Source of the DNA: Pyropia yezoensis
Lineage: Eukaryota > Rhodophyta > Bangiophyceae > Bangiales > Bangiaceae
Direction: 5' to 3'
Assembly: GCA_009829735.1 (NCBI GenBank)
Contig: CM020618.1
Span: 11,189,119-11,253,118, forward strand
DNA length: 64,000 nucleotides
Under the pieces are notes generated by a model. The model searched no databases. It worked only from the letters and a program-made list of their open reading frames with translations, and was not told the origin of the DNA. The position numbers and the translations under genes were made by a program. This document shows, piece after piece, positions 9,245 to 19,820 of this stretch (positions are counted from its first letter, which is position 1; every line of letters begins with the position of its first letter).

Positions 9245-11242
9245 CGCCATCGGAGTAGTACCGGTAGTTGCCGGGCGCTTCCGCTCATCCAGGTATACCT
9301 GTCGGCGCCCCTGGAAGCCAGTGAGGGTCTCTGACCACTGCTGGGCCAAGCCATGCCGCGTCGAAGTCGCCAGAAGTTCGCCAACCACCGGGCTGTCCGA
9401 CATCTGGCCGCTGTCCGCGCAAGCAAACACCCGGTCAACCACGTTGTTCAAGACGCTGGCGTAAGTACCCAGCACCAGAGAAGACCAGACGCCTTCAACC
9501 TGCACCGGAAGACGACCCAGCTGGTCGTCAATCATACCGACGTCGTACTGGTCGCATGTCGGGCCACCTTGGTTCAGGTACCAGTCAGGCACCCGGAATC
9601 GGGTAAGGCGCAAAGTCGGCGCCGGGATCTCGAACCGCCCCGAGGATGCCACTACCGGACGGTCCACAACAGCCCCAGAAATCGGAGTCCCCAACTCCAG
9701 CGGAGGCACAGGGCCGCCGACGTTTGAAGAAGGCGCCCGAGGCAGAACGGCCGGAGTAGTCGGCGACCGCACGGCCACCCCCAGACTCGCTGCGGACAAG
9801 CGCGGTGCCGGAGGAGCTTGAAGCACCGGCACAGACGGACCGGAACGCAAACGCGCCGGCGACGGTCCAGGCGAAGCCACAGGGACGACAGGTGCAACAG
9901 GAGCAAGCGGAACCGCCGCAGACGCCCGACCGACCGCCGCGGCCCATCCCGACTCTTGCACCGGCAGCCCAGTTGGCAGAAGATCGAGGGCGACCGGAGC
10001 AGGAATGCTGCCTAGCTGCGGCCACGCCGGAAGCGGTGTCGCCAGTTGCACCTTGGCCGGAGAAGACTGGTAGACCACCTGCACCCAACCTGAGCCATCC
10101 CGACGCGGGCTGTTCTGGTCGGCGATCGCGTTCAAGAAGCTCCGGTCATGCACCGGCAGCCGACGCCGGAAGTCAATCATCGCCTGGAAGAGCTCCGTGT
10201 ACTCCTCGTCCTGGCTGCACAGGAAGTCGACGGTCAACTTGTCGACAATCCAGACCATCAGGAGGTCGGGGAGAGACCAATCCCGGTTGGACACCAAGAC
10301 CTCGTGGAGCCAGTGGTTGGCCGCCAAGACCGTCATCTCGGAGGTGTCCATCATGTACGGGATCGAGTGGAAGAAGCCCTTGATCGCCGCCTGAGTCAAG
10401 GCGTCCAAGAAGTACCAGGTGAAGGGGATGCTGGATGGAGCAAACCCGACCGGGATCTCGATCTCCTGCTGCTGCGGGATGACCTTGGGGTAGTACGCCG
10501 CCCGGTTAGCCTTGTCCAGCTTCCAGAACTCCTGATGGTTGCAGCTCACGATGAAGTCACGCTGACGCCCGCGTCGCTCACCTTGCGCCCGTGCCGGCGA
10601 CAACTTGGAGTATTTCCGGGTCAAGAAAGGCGGCTCCAGAGCGACCATGCTCGGACGGGGATCGCAGCTCAGGCTCCCCGACCCCTTGAGCGCCTCGTCC
10701 CAGACCTTAAGCGCTCGGTGGACGTACCCTTCCTCCTCTGGCCACCGGAGAACGGACGCGGACACGCGACGCTCGGTCAAGGGTAGATCCAGCACCAGCG
10801 CGAAGGGGAGATCCTCCAGACGAGCAACCCAAGAGGAACCCGAGAAGCTCTGGGAGCGGTCTTGTGCCAGGCGCATCTGGTCCGCCGTATGAAGACGAGT
10901 CTTGTCCATCTCGGTCAAGACTCCGCGCTGGAGTTTCTTGCGCCAGATGTCCAAGCAGTCCTGTTGGCACTGGGCCGCGCTGGCGTTGCCGACCACCGTG
11001 AAGTAGCGCCGGCCCGTCAGAGGATCCTGCCCAAGAAGCATCTCCGGGAGACCCACCGGGGGGATCTCGACCGGGTGCAACGCAGAAGCCGGGGGAACCT
11101 GATCCGTCCACGCCGTGGCAACCGGCGCCGACACCGACACCCGAGGAACCGGAGGCAGGAGAGGGGCGCGACTACCCGAGTTCTCCTCCGCAACACTCGC
11201 CGCCGGAACCACGGGCCCAGATTGGATCTTGGAACTGGACAT
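9125..11242 (-). CDS. Large ORF antisense to the gypsy element, function unknown
   Basis: ATG at 11242 (MSSSKIQSGP) gives about 705 residues. The frame is open further upstream to 11416, but that extension is basic low-complexity sequence. Two regions look folded: residues ~60-375, with a helical segment around IKGFFHSIPYMMDTSEM and WIVDKLTVDF, and ~520-650 (FRVPDWYLNQGG). A Pro/Val/Ala-rich linker joins them. I recognise no family. It fills the space between integrase and the polypurine tract on the opposite strand, like the antisense accessory ORFs described for some plant gypsy elements (Grande, Retand). Alternatively it is the gag of a second element inserted in the other orientation, though no pol follows it on the minus strand. 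Confidence 0.55.
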   Translation of the reverse strand: MSSSKIQSGPVVPAASVAEENSGSRAPLLPPVPRVSVSAPVATAWTDQVPPASALHPVEIPPVGLPEMLLGQDPLTGRRYFTVVGNASAAQCQQDCLDIWRKKLQRGVLTEMDKTRLHTADQMRLAQDRSQSFSGSSWVARLEDLPFALVLDLPLTERRVSASVLRWPEEEGYVHRALKVWDEALKGSGSLSCDPRPSMVALEPPFLTRKYSKLSPARAQGERRGRQRDFIVSCNHQEFWKLDKANRAAYYPKVIPQQQEIEIPVGFAPSSIPFTWYFLDALTQAAIKGFFHSIPYMMDTSEMTVLAANHWLHEVLVSNRDWSLPDLLMVWIVDKLTVDFLCSQDEEYTELFQAMIDFRRRLPVHDRSFLNAIADQNSPRRDGSGWVQVVYQSSPAKVQLATPLPAWPQLGSIPAPVALDLLPTGLPVQESGWAAAVGRASAAVPLAPVAPVVPVASPGPSPARLRSGPSVPVLQAPPAPRLSAASLGVAVRSPTTPAVLPRAPSSNVGGPVPPLELGTPISGAVVDRPVVASSGRFEIPAPTLRLTRFRVPDWYLNQGGPTCDQYDVGMIDDQLGRLPVQVEGVWSSLVLGTYASVLNNVVDRVFACADSGQMSDSPVVGELLATSTRHGLAQQWSETLTGFQGRRQVYLDERKRPATTGTTPMASHLDAPRPPHYVIPPSSGSRRAAEAGLEDAPAAQRPRRE

Positions 11243-11278
11243 GACGTCCAGACTCCGGGGGAACGATAGGGCCAAGGT

Positions 11279-11299
11279 GAAGGAGAAAGGGGGGGGGGA
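11279..11299 (+). other. Polypurine tract of the gypsy element
   Basis: An uninterrupted 21-nt purine run (GAAGGAGAAAG followed by ten G and an A) ends just before CAGAATCAG. On the plus strand, downstream of pol, it sits where plus-strand DNA synthesis of the element would be primed. Long G runs are common in this DNA, so it could be coincidental. Confidence 0.45.
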
Positions 11300-14200
11300 C
11301 AGAATCAGAGCAGGTGATCGTGACCGGGGTGAAGACGCTCGACCTCTGCGCCGGTGTGGACGTGCTCGAGGCTGTGCACGGTGGCACCTGGTTCGGCCCG
11401 AGGACGTGCCGGACAAGGGCGGGAGCTATGTAGCATCCCTGGCCCCGACTTGGCGCCGACCCGGGACTACAACCAGAGGGCACCAGGTGCCAGAACACGC
11501 CCGCCGTGTGGTGATGGTTGGCGGCCGTGGCCCGTGCCCGGCACTGGGATGCGGTGGACTACGCTATCCACACGTGAGAGAGGGATTTCTGATGGGTTTT
11601 TGCATACTTGTGAGGGACTTGATTTGAGAGAACTTGAGTGTGAGACTAGTGAGTGGGAATAGAATTAGTAGTGATAGTGGCCCCCGACCGGACGAGGTTA
11701 GACTCGGGTCGGGGCCACTCGGGGGTATGGGGGGGGCTACCTGGCCAACGTGCCGAGGCTCCCCCAGATGCACGTTAAGAGGGACAGCGAGGCGCCCTTG
11801 GCCCGCGCCCTCAGGAAAAAGACAACTGCGCGTTTGCTTCCCTCTTTCCCGTGTGCACTACCGTGCGTATCTGTTTGCTCTGCGAGCAGGCACGTGAGGC
11901 AACAGGCACACCATTCTCGTAGTTCCCCTTTCTGTGTTACCTGTCCCTTTCCCCCGAGGGATATTGACACGTGTCTGAGAGGATCGAGTTTTATACCACA
12001 GGAGTGCCTCCTGGACCGACACGCCACAAGGGCGGGGGTGGGGGGCGGGGGGGGGGGGAGGGGCGATGGGAGCTCCAAAACGAGCCCGACTCGATTTCAG
12101 TATGGCTCATGGCGCATACGTCTCGAACGCGCGGGGGCGGGAGGACTGAGGGGCGGTCGCACGACCTGGATCGTTCGTGGACTCCCATTGGACCAGCGAT
12201 CATGACTGAGGCGGAGATAGGGAAGGAGAGGCCCGCTCGGGTGGGTGCGGTCGGAGTGAGCCTGTGTGATACCCCGGGGTGTGGAAGTCAAAGTGGCGCT
12301 CGGCAGTTGATCTTGGCGCCCATTGGACGAGAACCTTTCATACAACCGGGAGGGATGGAGAGCGCGGGGCGAGAGTGGAAAGGGGACCGGTGTCGAGCAA
12401 GCCCAGGGGAATAAATCTCACAGGGCCCACTGGGCAAGTGCCCTGAATGCCCATTGGACGAGCGCCTTCCATGCGTGCGGGGCACGGAAGAAGGAGAGGA
12501 CGCCTCAGGATCGGTCTGAGGACACCTTGGGCAGGCACGTCACAGGCCCCTGGGTGGAGCATCTGCATGAATGGAGGGAGCCCCACTCTGGGCCCGCGAG
12601 GCATGCTTGATTTCGGAAGCGTGTCTGGTGTGGCTTGGAGAGGCTGGGAGTCGCTTGTGGCGCGTGAGATTCCTGTCCAGAATAGTTTGTCGCCCGCCTT
12701 CGGACTTCTCGCAGACGTTCCTGTCATCCAGGAGATGAGATTTCTGACCAGCGCCGCACTTGTAGCCTGCCAGCAGGCACTTTGCAGGCGTTCCTGTCAC
12801 TCGAAAGGTGATATTCTGTCGAGAGCCACATTTTCGAGCGCGCTTTCAAAGCACGAGGAGGCGGACGGGGTCCCGTCTGCCTGTGGGAGGGGTCACAAGG
12901 CAGGTCTGGCGAAGAGGAGCGCCGTCCAGATGACCTGATCCTCCTGCGAAAGGAGGATTCGGGACTTGTCACCAACTCTCCCCGCGAACCCCGCTCCTTC
13001 GAGCCTCCATTTCGAACCGCCAGCAGACCACCAGTCGTCACCAGTGGTCGAGCTACCATGCAGTACGTATGCGGTACAGAAAAGGGCCACGAGTACGGCC
13101 CAGTATACCGCAGTACGGGTGGTTCGTTATCCCGACGATGTATGAAAGATAAAATGAATTCATTGAGCCCCGTTACAACCCTGTTCATCAGTATTAATGT
13201 AGTACCCTTTTTGAGGGCTTCGCTGAGAAAGTATACCCAGCAATGCCAATAGAGCAGGACCCATAAGGAAATTGATACGTGCGTGGCTGGTATTGCCCAG
13301 GGGCGACCGGACCCCGCTGCGAGGGGCTGGAGCCGTCGCCGGGCCGAAGACTTGTGCGAGAAGTATCCAGACAGGGGGCTACATGCATGCGAGAGAGTCC
13401 GAGGGCAGGCCAACGTCTGACGTCTGCGGCCGGTGACGTGGCCGCGTCCGGGCGCTCCCCCCCCTCCCCCGTCTGGCCTGCTTGAAGAGGTGAACCAATA
13501 TTCGAACGTCCCAAGTCCAGGATAACTTCTTGCGCACCACGTTGCGTAAATAGAGCCGATTCGCGAAGCAATTTTTCGATTTCTCAACACGAGATGCGTC
13601 GCGCCGACGCGCCCACGCGCTCATTGGCCGGATCTCTGAGGAAGTGTCACAGCCCCGGTGTCCGGCAATTGACGCCCAGGCTGTACGAGCGCGTGTAGAA
13701 CGCACAAATATGGGGATTGCTCATGTGGTCCGTCGCCGTCGACGACCCCGGTTGTAGAATCGCGCACCGGAGGGCATGCCCGGCTGTGGCATAGGGAATC
13801 CGCGTGTCTGCGTCCGGAGCGGGTGTCGCGCGTTCCTTGGCCCACCCCGCGTCGATGCATCGCGCGATGCACTGCCCGGGCGTTTCTTTGCAGAACTGTC
13901 CGCCCCGTTTGTGGCAGCGCTCGGCGCGGCATGGCACACGCACGTCGTCCAGCACGTGAGACAAGAAAAAAATAGTGGCGATTGAGATGTAGAACCTCAG
14001 ATAGGGCGCCTCGGGTGTCCAATCAATCGCCGGCAACCACCCCCAACCGTGGCTGAGCAGTTTTTCCCCTCTGTGCCCCCTCGTGTGCCCAGTCGCCTGT
14101 GGGGATCGAAGCGTGGGCCGCGGTGTGGCGTATCGCGGGGCATTTGCGCTGCTTCACACCCCCCCTCGCTGCATTCAGCTGGAGGCCGGCCCAGCCAGCA

Positions 14201-15461
14201 ACGCGACGGGTTTACCGCTGCGCCGTGGGAACCGCGATCGCCAAAAAGAGCCTTTTGTGGCTGTTGCGGCGCCGCCTTGCTTCTGTGCGGGGCCCAGCAA
14301 CGCGCGCGACGAAGCCGACGCGTTCGAAGTGCTCTCACGTTCCCCTTTCTGGCTCCATCCACCGGCCCGCCGACCCACCCTGACTCGCCTAGACTGTGCT
14401 GTGTGGCGGAGTCCTGCTCCTGTGAAGCCGGAAGCTGCACTTGGGCGCGGGATACCGCTGCAAACCGACATGGTATCGCACAATGGCTACACGGGCACGT
14501 GCGCAGCTGCGGACTCTTCGTTGCAGAAGCTGCCACGCGCTGAACGGCTGCCATGCCACCTGGCACACAGCTCGGCCGCAGTGCGGGGGAGACCTACTTT
14601 GGCCAGCCGGCGCGCGTCTCCGCAGCCGCCCGGCAGTAGCATGACGCGCGAACATAAGCCAGCATGGAGTGCTTCGCGGACTCGGGCGCGGCGCCGCAGC
14701 AGTCGCAAGGCGCGGCTGTGCACCCGCTGCCAGCTTTCGGAGGTGGACGAGAAGGAGGGCGACCGACCTTTCGTTGTGTTTTCCCAGGTGCGTGTGTCCG
14801 CGGGCGGCGCCGCCGGCGAAGGCGTTCTTGGATCGGCAGGCGGAGGAGCAGACCCATCTTCCTCGCTCAAAGACCGTCCCTCGGAGGTTCGAGCGCTGTC
14901 TCCAGACGTGGGACGAGCTCAGCCTCTGGCGGTACCTGTGCCCTCATTCTTTCCCATTCCCATGGGCGACCCCTCCATCGTCTCTGTATTGGGAGCGTCG
15001 GGCACGTTCTCTTTCGGCTTGTCTGAGGAAGCGGCTGAGGCTGCCGCTCGTGCCTCAGACGGACCTGGCGGCGGAGCAAGAGCTTTACCGGCACGACGCG
15101 GTGGACGCGGAAGTCCGCACCTTGCCATCCTCGAGTTTTGTCGAGGGGCGTCAAGAGACTCACCCCGCGGCATCTTCCGGGACTTCACGTCAGCGGAGCG
15201 CATAGGCGCAGCAACTGCCGCCGCGGAAAGAGCGAGGCGGGCAGAGCTTCTCGCGCGGGCGCCTTCTTAGGGAAAACTAGAAGGGCGACCACGCATCCCT
15301 GCCTATCTTGGTCAGCGCGAGCGCGGCCACCCGCAGCTTGCTGAACCAGTCGTAAGTGAGGTGCGCAGCGGAGAAGAGCTTGACGCCACGTCAGCCCTTC
15401 TGCGCCTCTACGCAAGCGCCGGCGGGCAAGGGAGGTTAAAGGGGCCGCGCGGACAACCGTG
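11300..15461. other. 4.2 kb without a supportable gene
   Basis: The first few hundred bases should include the 3' LTR of the gypsy element, whose end I cannot define. The rest has only short or low-complexity frames in all six readings. It contains the degenerate ~133-bp repeat listed separately. A second weak repeat lies near 12700-12830, where AG[AG]CGTTCCTGTCA occurs twice about 77 bp apart. Nothing resembles a known protein family. Confidence 0.5.
12170..12560 (+). repeat. Degenerate ~133-bp tandem repeat
   Basis: The motif CCCATTGGACGAG (first copy CCCATTGGACCAG) recurs at about 12184, 12320 and 12450, that is every 130-136 bp. The sequence between copies is GC-rich and only loosely conserved (recurring GGAAGGAGAGG-like stretches). 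It is an old tandem repeat or a set of regulatory boxes. Confidence 0.4.
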
Positions 15462-16721
15462 ATGGCCTGGGCAGACGCGCAGTTCGCCACAGCTGGGTAC
15501 GACGCGGCTCTACGTCGTGCAGTTCTTGTAAGAGGTGAGAACGAACGACGTGGTCCACCAGTGGCAGCTCTGGTGCGCGAGGACATCGCCCGTCAACACC
15601 GTTTTTTCGTATGCGCCCGTTTGGGGATGCCGCAGACGCCTTTTAGCGACCAGGCGCAGACGGGCTTGGGCGACAGCCGCGTGGACTGGCGCTGGGCTGG
15701 CTTGGTGGTGCCACTTCCGCCCGACCCGTCCGCACCAGATTTGTACGAGGTCACGAAGCGGCTGGCCATGTCCAGTACCGTCGTACCGGCCGTCAGCTAC
15801 AGTCGTCTTTCTTCAGGCATCCGTAAGGGTGGTAGCACCGCGGTCAGCACTGGTGGCGCGGGCCCCGCAGCCATGGGCAGCGGGCCTGCATGGACCGCTG
15901 AGGAGGACCAAGCTCTTGCTCTATGCGCCAGGGAGGTGCAGGAGGACCCTATCGTTGAAACGGACCAGACGTGGGACGAGATGATTGCTGCCATCTTCGA
16001 GGCCTTCAAGGCCCGCGTGGGCGTCAACCGAGTTCTAGACGACCAGGAGCTGCGTAGAGAACGGGCAGTGGACAGCCGCCTGCGGCTCATGCAGAATGCG
16101 GTGCAGAACTTCAAGAACGTTGTCCGCCGCGTGGAGAAGATGAACTGGACTGGCAACCTCACGGACGAGGATATGATAAGGGCTGCCGTCGCTGAGTGAT
16201 GCGCCGTGAACGTCTGCGACTCTATCCATGGCGATCGCGCAGCGGACGTGCGGCGGGGCAAGGGGAACAACCGAAAACCCAAGCAAGTGCACTTCCCATT
16301 CCTCGAGTGCAGGCGAGTGCTGAGGAACGTCGAAACGCTTAGTGGTGCGGCCCCGGCACCTGCCGCACGTGCCGTAGCAGGATCTTCTTCGGGGTGTGCG
16401 CAAGAGGGGCAACGCAAGCGGGCGCGCAAAAATTCTGCGGATGAAGAGGAGGAGCCATCCCGCGGCAAGCGCGGCAAGTACCAAGAGCCCAACATCAGAA
16501 ACGCCGCAGCGCGGGAGCAGTGCGCTCCATCCATCGCTACGCAGCGGTACTTGAAGCTGTCCGCGGAGTCGCTGGCGTCTGTGGTAACATCCAGCAAGCT
16601 GTGCAATGCGCAGCACGTATTTTTGCATCCTTCCCGGATCCAGTCAGAGGCCTCTCAGCTCTTCAGTGCGATGCAAAAGAAAGAGTGGATGGGGAAAACC
16701 TGGATGGAGAGGGCGCCATAA
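15462..16721 (+). pseudogene. Harbinger Myb/SANT-like DNA-binding protein, in-frame TGA
   Basis: ATG at 15462. The first ~140 residues resemble nothing known to me. From about 15885 a SANT/Myb-like domain is clear: WTAEEDQALALCAREVQEDP, then DQTWDEMIAAIF and a helix ending in RRVEKMNWTGNLTD. This matches the Myb-like partner proteins of plant-type Harbinger elements, which help the transposase bind DNA and enter the nucleus. TGA at 16197-16199 interrupts the frame. The same frame continues with the expected second half, including the aromatic-Cys motif HFPFLECRRVL and a basic Lys/Arg stretch, to TAA at 16719. The frame then stays open with Gly/Ser-rich sequence to 17576. A short intron over the TGA cannot be excluded, but no good splice sites are seen. 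Confidence 0.65.
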
Positions 16722-18816
16722 GGCGGGTCGGGCAGCGCGGGCCCCTCGAGCAGCTCCGGCGGCGCGGGACGATCTGGGGGGTCTGGTGGCGCGGGACGCT
16801 CTGGTGACACTGGCGGCGCGGGACCCGCTGAACCGTCTCAAGATGTCGACAACACCCCTTCTGGCTCAGAGCACGGGTCGTCTTGTAGTGCGGGCTGCGG
16901 GAGTGCTTCTAGCGGCAGCGTGCACGGCAGCACGGACGACTCTGATGACTCCGTCGAGGACCCCTCTACTGGCAACAATCCTGCCGCCCGAGTCTATCCG
17001 ACAGGTTCACCTGCAGGATGCGGACACAAGCGACGTCGAGCAGCCGCGGGGCGCGGTGCACGCAGACAGGTGACTCGCACTCGTGGACGGGGTCGGAAAC
17101 GATGCAGCGGGGCTCGGCCAGGGGCGTGGCGCGGCTTCACGCCAATGCGCGGCGCACGCAGTGAAATGCCAAGCTCCCGAGGATCTCTCAACCGAGAACG
17201 CTTCATTGTCCTGAGCACGTCATCCCCATTGTCTTCCCCAGGGCGCCGCGTGAGCTCGATGGCCTTCGCGGATGACGACGACAAGGACATCCCGATGGTG
17301 CAGCGCCAATATCACACAGAACGTCCGCCGCTGCCGCCTCAGCTCCCGGCGCAGCAGCTGCCTCACCGTGCGCCCCTCCCGCCGCCGCGTCCGCCGACGT
17401 ATTGCACGGCGCTGCCGCAACTGGCACTGACCCATCGACGACGTTGCCACCTCCGCCTCCGCCGCATCGTACGCCCCGTCCATGGCGCGTGTTCCTGCCA
17501 CCTCTGCCCCCGCCGCCTCGCACAGGCCTGCCACCTAGCCCTCTTTGGCGCCGTCTGTGAGTGCTACCGGACCTGAGCGCACGGCCGGCGCGTCAACTCG
17601 TGGCCGTCTTCCATCGGAGCGCCCCCTGTTGGCGGTCTGTGCCCACCTTCCTCCCAATGACCCCATCGCGCGGGCTACAAGGATGCCAGGTGCGCGGCCA
17701 TGGACAGATCTCCCCCCGCTGGCAGGCCCAGTCACACCTCGAGTTCTACGGTGAGCAACCCCAAGCCCATCTTTTGCGACCGCTTTTACTGGGGGCTCCT
17801 GCAGCCCCATTCAATGACCTTACCTTCGTGCACGTCCGGCTACCACTGTGCCAATGCCTGCCGAGCTCACTTCAACCCCGAAGGAAGGCGCTGCTGGCTG
17901 TGCGCATCCGCGTCGCGGGGACACGGTCAACCACAAGAGCAATGACGACGACGAGATCCAGGTCCAGCGGAAGTAGCAGACGCCCCTTATCCTGATGTGA
18001 GCGCGACGGCACGCCGCCTTATTTTGATCGATGACCTAGAGAGCTGCATTTATTGCTTCTTTCTGAATCGGCGCAGCAAGCCAGGTTGTGGTGTCCGCTT
18101 GCCCTGTCCGGTTGCTTTTCAGGTTGCTTTGTGCTTCCGTAGAGGTGCTCCACCTCTTTAGCTGAGAGGCCTTAGTCTGTAGCTGTAGTGCGTTGTTGTA
18201 CCCTGAAAGGTCTTTTTCTTGGGGATCCCTATTGAGCAGGGGATCTCTTTTTCTTTTCCTACCCACTTCTCCCTAGCGTAAGACGCCCACGTGTCCACGT
18301 GCACGCGCAGGCCGCCCTATCGATAAGAGTTCCGTTTGAGCGAAGCACCACCTCCATTACCCAGACATCTGTCCGCTTCATTCCCGCAGGTCGGCTGTGC
18401 GCGAACGGGTCGGCCGCACACGCTCCCCTCCACGTCAGTACTCACTGGGACAGCTGCACGGCCTGCGCTATTTGTGCGCCCCCCCAACTACGATATTCAC
18501 ATAAACTGCGACATGCAAAGTGGATGGGCGTGTGTCCGCGCTGCCGCTTTCTTCCACAGCAGCCACACCGCAGTGTGCCGCGAATTCACAAGGCTCGGCA
18601 GGCGTCCCAGCGTGGGCGCCGGGACACACGCGGCGGTACCTACGAGTGGGAGCAGGCCCCTCTGAAAGAGGCATACGCGACGAACTCGTACACTGCCGGG
18701 GCAGGTGCCCGAAGGTTATCATGACCGTATGTATAATACGGCTGCTATGTCCAGGGTCGATTGTTCAAGGAAAAAAAAATCACCACTAGGGTGCAAAAAA
18801 ACCCTTTTGTTCAACG
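16722..18816. other. Harbinger interior, no confident gene
   Basis: From 16722 to 17576 the frame of the Myb-like gene remains open and encodes Gly/Ser-rich, then Arg-rich and Pro-rich low-complexity sequence, perhaps a former C-terminal tail. The rest, up to the end of the transposase, is a mixture of non-coding sequence with several short T-rich stretches (18060-18270). Confidence 0.4.
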
Positions 18817-19815
18817 CTACTCTACATAGGGGGCAAGAAACTCACCACTGTCACTCCAGACGTGCTCTGCCAAGCCGATGCGAAGGCGGGCACACTCGGC
18901 GCGGTGGGTTACCTCCGCGCGACACGCTAAGCGCTCCTTGCTCGATACAGCCTGCAGCGTGTCCTCCGCGCCAGCCGCGGCACCCTGATTGCGCCCTCTA
19001 ACAGGGCGCCGTTGACAGTTGCTCGCAGCCCTCCCATCTCCCTTTTCAGCAGCAGCGGCAGAGTCCGCGCGTCCAGCACTAGGCGCGTCCCCTAGCATGC
19101 GCAGTGCATTAGTCGACGCCATGCGCTGCCGCCCAGTGAACCCGCCCCGCCGCTGCTCGACGACGATGTTGTGGAGGATGGCGACGGCCTGAGATGTCGT
19201 GGTCAAAGTCACTGCCGAGCGATACCTCCCAGGATGCAAGGCAACGTGGAACCGCGCAATGACAACGGCAAAGAGGCGCTCCACATCGTTGCGTACGGCT
19301 CCTTGCCGGCGGTTGAATGTCTTCTGCTTCTGGCTCTTGGGGTTGGAGAACGGTGACACGAGGAACGGGTCGCTAGGATAGATACCATCTGCAAGGTAGT
19401 AAAGCATGCTGCGCTCCCGCCCATAGACGGAAAAGCGGCGGTTGGCCGGCGGCCTTTCGCCTTCCAGGATATTATCTTTTAAGGGCGACTCGTGCCAGAC
19501 GTTACTGTCGTTGAGGTTGCCGGGCGCGCCCACAAACCAGTGATAGGTCCTCAGGTCCTCGTCACACACGGACCCTATGAAAATGCTGCGCGTCTTCTTG
19601 TACGCCTGGTACTGACCATGGAGCGCCTTGGGACACGAGGTCCACTTCCATTGTGTGCAGTCAATGGAACCAATTCAGCCAGGTAGGCCACCCTGCGCAT
19701 TGCGCGCGACGATGTTCGTCAACTCTTCCTCCGTGTGGGGGCATAGGTAGGGAGGCCCAAAACTGGTCAACAATGAACGCCGACAGCTTCGTGCAGCACG
19801 TGTCAATGGTGACAA
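18817..19815 (-). pseudogene. PIF/Harbinger DDE transposase, frameshift plus nonsense codon
   Basis: The frame 19569-18817 encodes the C-terminal part of a Harbinger nuclease: FVGAPGNLNDSNVWHESPL (second Asp, near 19509), YLADGIYPSDP, and RNDVERLFAVVIARF (Glu of the triad, near 19281). Reading upstream in the same frame gives IGSIDCTQWKWTSC, which holds the first catalytic Asp. It is preceded by a TGA at 19677-19675 and by GPPYLCPHTEEELTNIV. Still further upstream similarity continues in another frame (TKLSAFIVDQF), so a frameshift lies at about 19755-19764 in a TTTTGGG run. The N-terminus is lost in satellite DNA. All three catalytic acids remain, but the gene cannot make a full protein. Confidence 0.75.
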
Positions 19816-19820
19816 CGCTG

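Larger units (their letters stand above)
6278..11299 (+). mobile_element. 5'-truncated Ty3/gypsy chromovirus-like retrotransposon
   Basis: The segment holds a pol frame lacking its 5' part, an opposite-strand ORF behind it, and a 21-nt polypurine tract at 11279-11299 where the 3' LTR should begin. Gag, protease and the 5' LTR are missing, so neither the LTR pair nor the target duplication can be checked. The right limit depends on the polypurine tract being genuine. Confidence 0.65.
15462..19815. mobile_element. PIF/Harbinger DNA transposon remnant
   Basis: A Myb/SANT-like protein and a DDE nuclease of the Harbinger type lie within 4.4 kb in convergent orientation, which is the two-gene content of PIF/Harbinger transposons. 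Both genes carry in-frame stop codons. The transposase also has a frameshift and runs into a satellite array at its 5' end. Terminal inverted repeats and 3-bp target duplications were not found, so the true ends are unknown. Confidence 0.7.

Noticed and set aside
11440-11475. tRNA 3' half on the minus strand (GTCCCGGGTCGGCGCCA)
   Set aside because: The expected T-loop TTCNA is not in register and no acceptor or anticodon arm is found upstream, so it is noted only as a possible primer-binding site.
12724-13590. 288-codon minus-strand frame
   Set aside because: No domain, no compositional bias typical of the real genes here, and no supporting context. Kept as non-coding.
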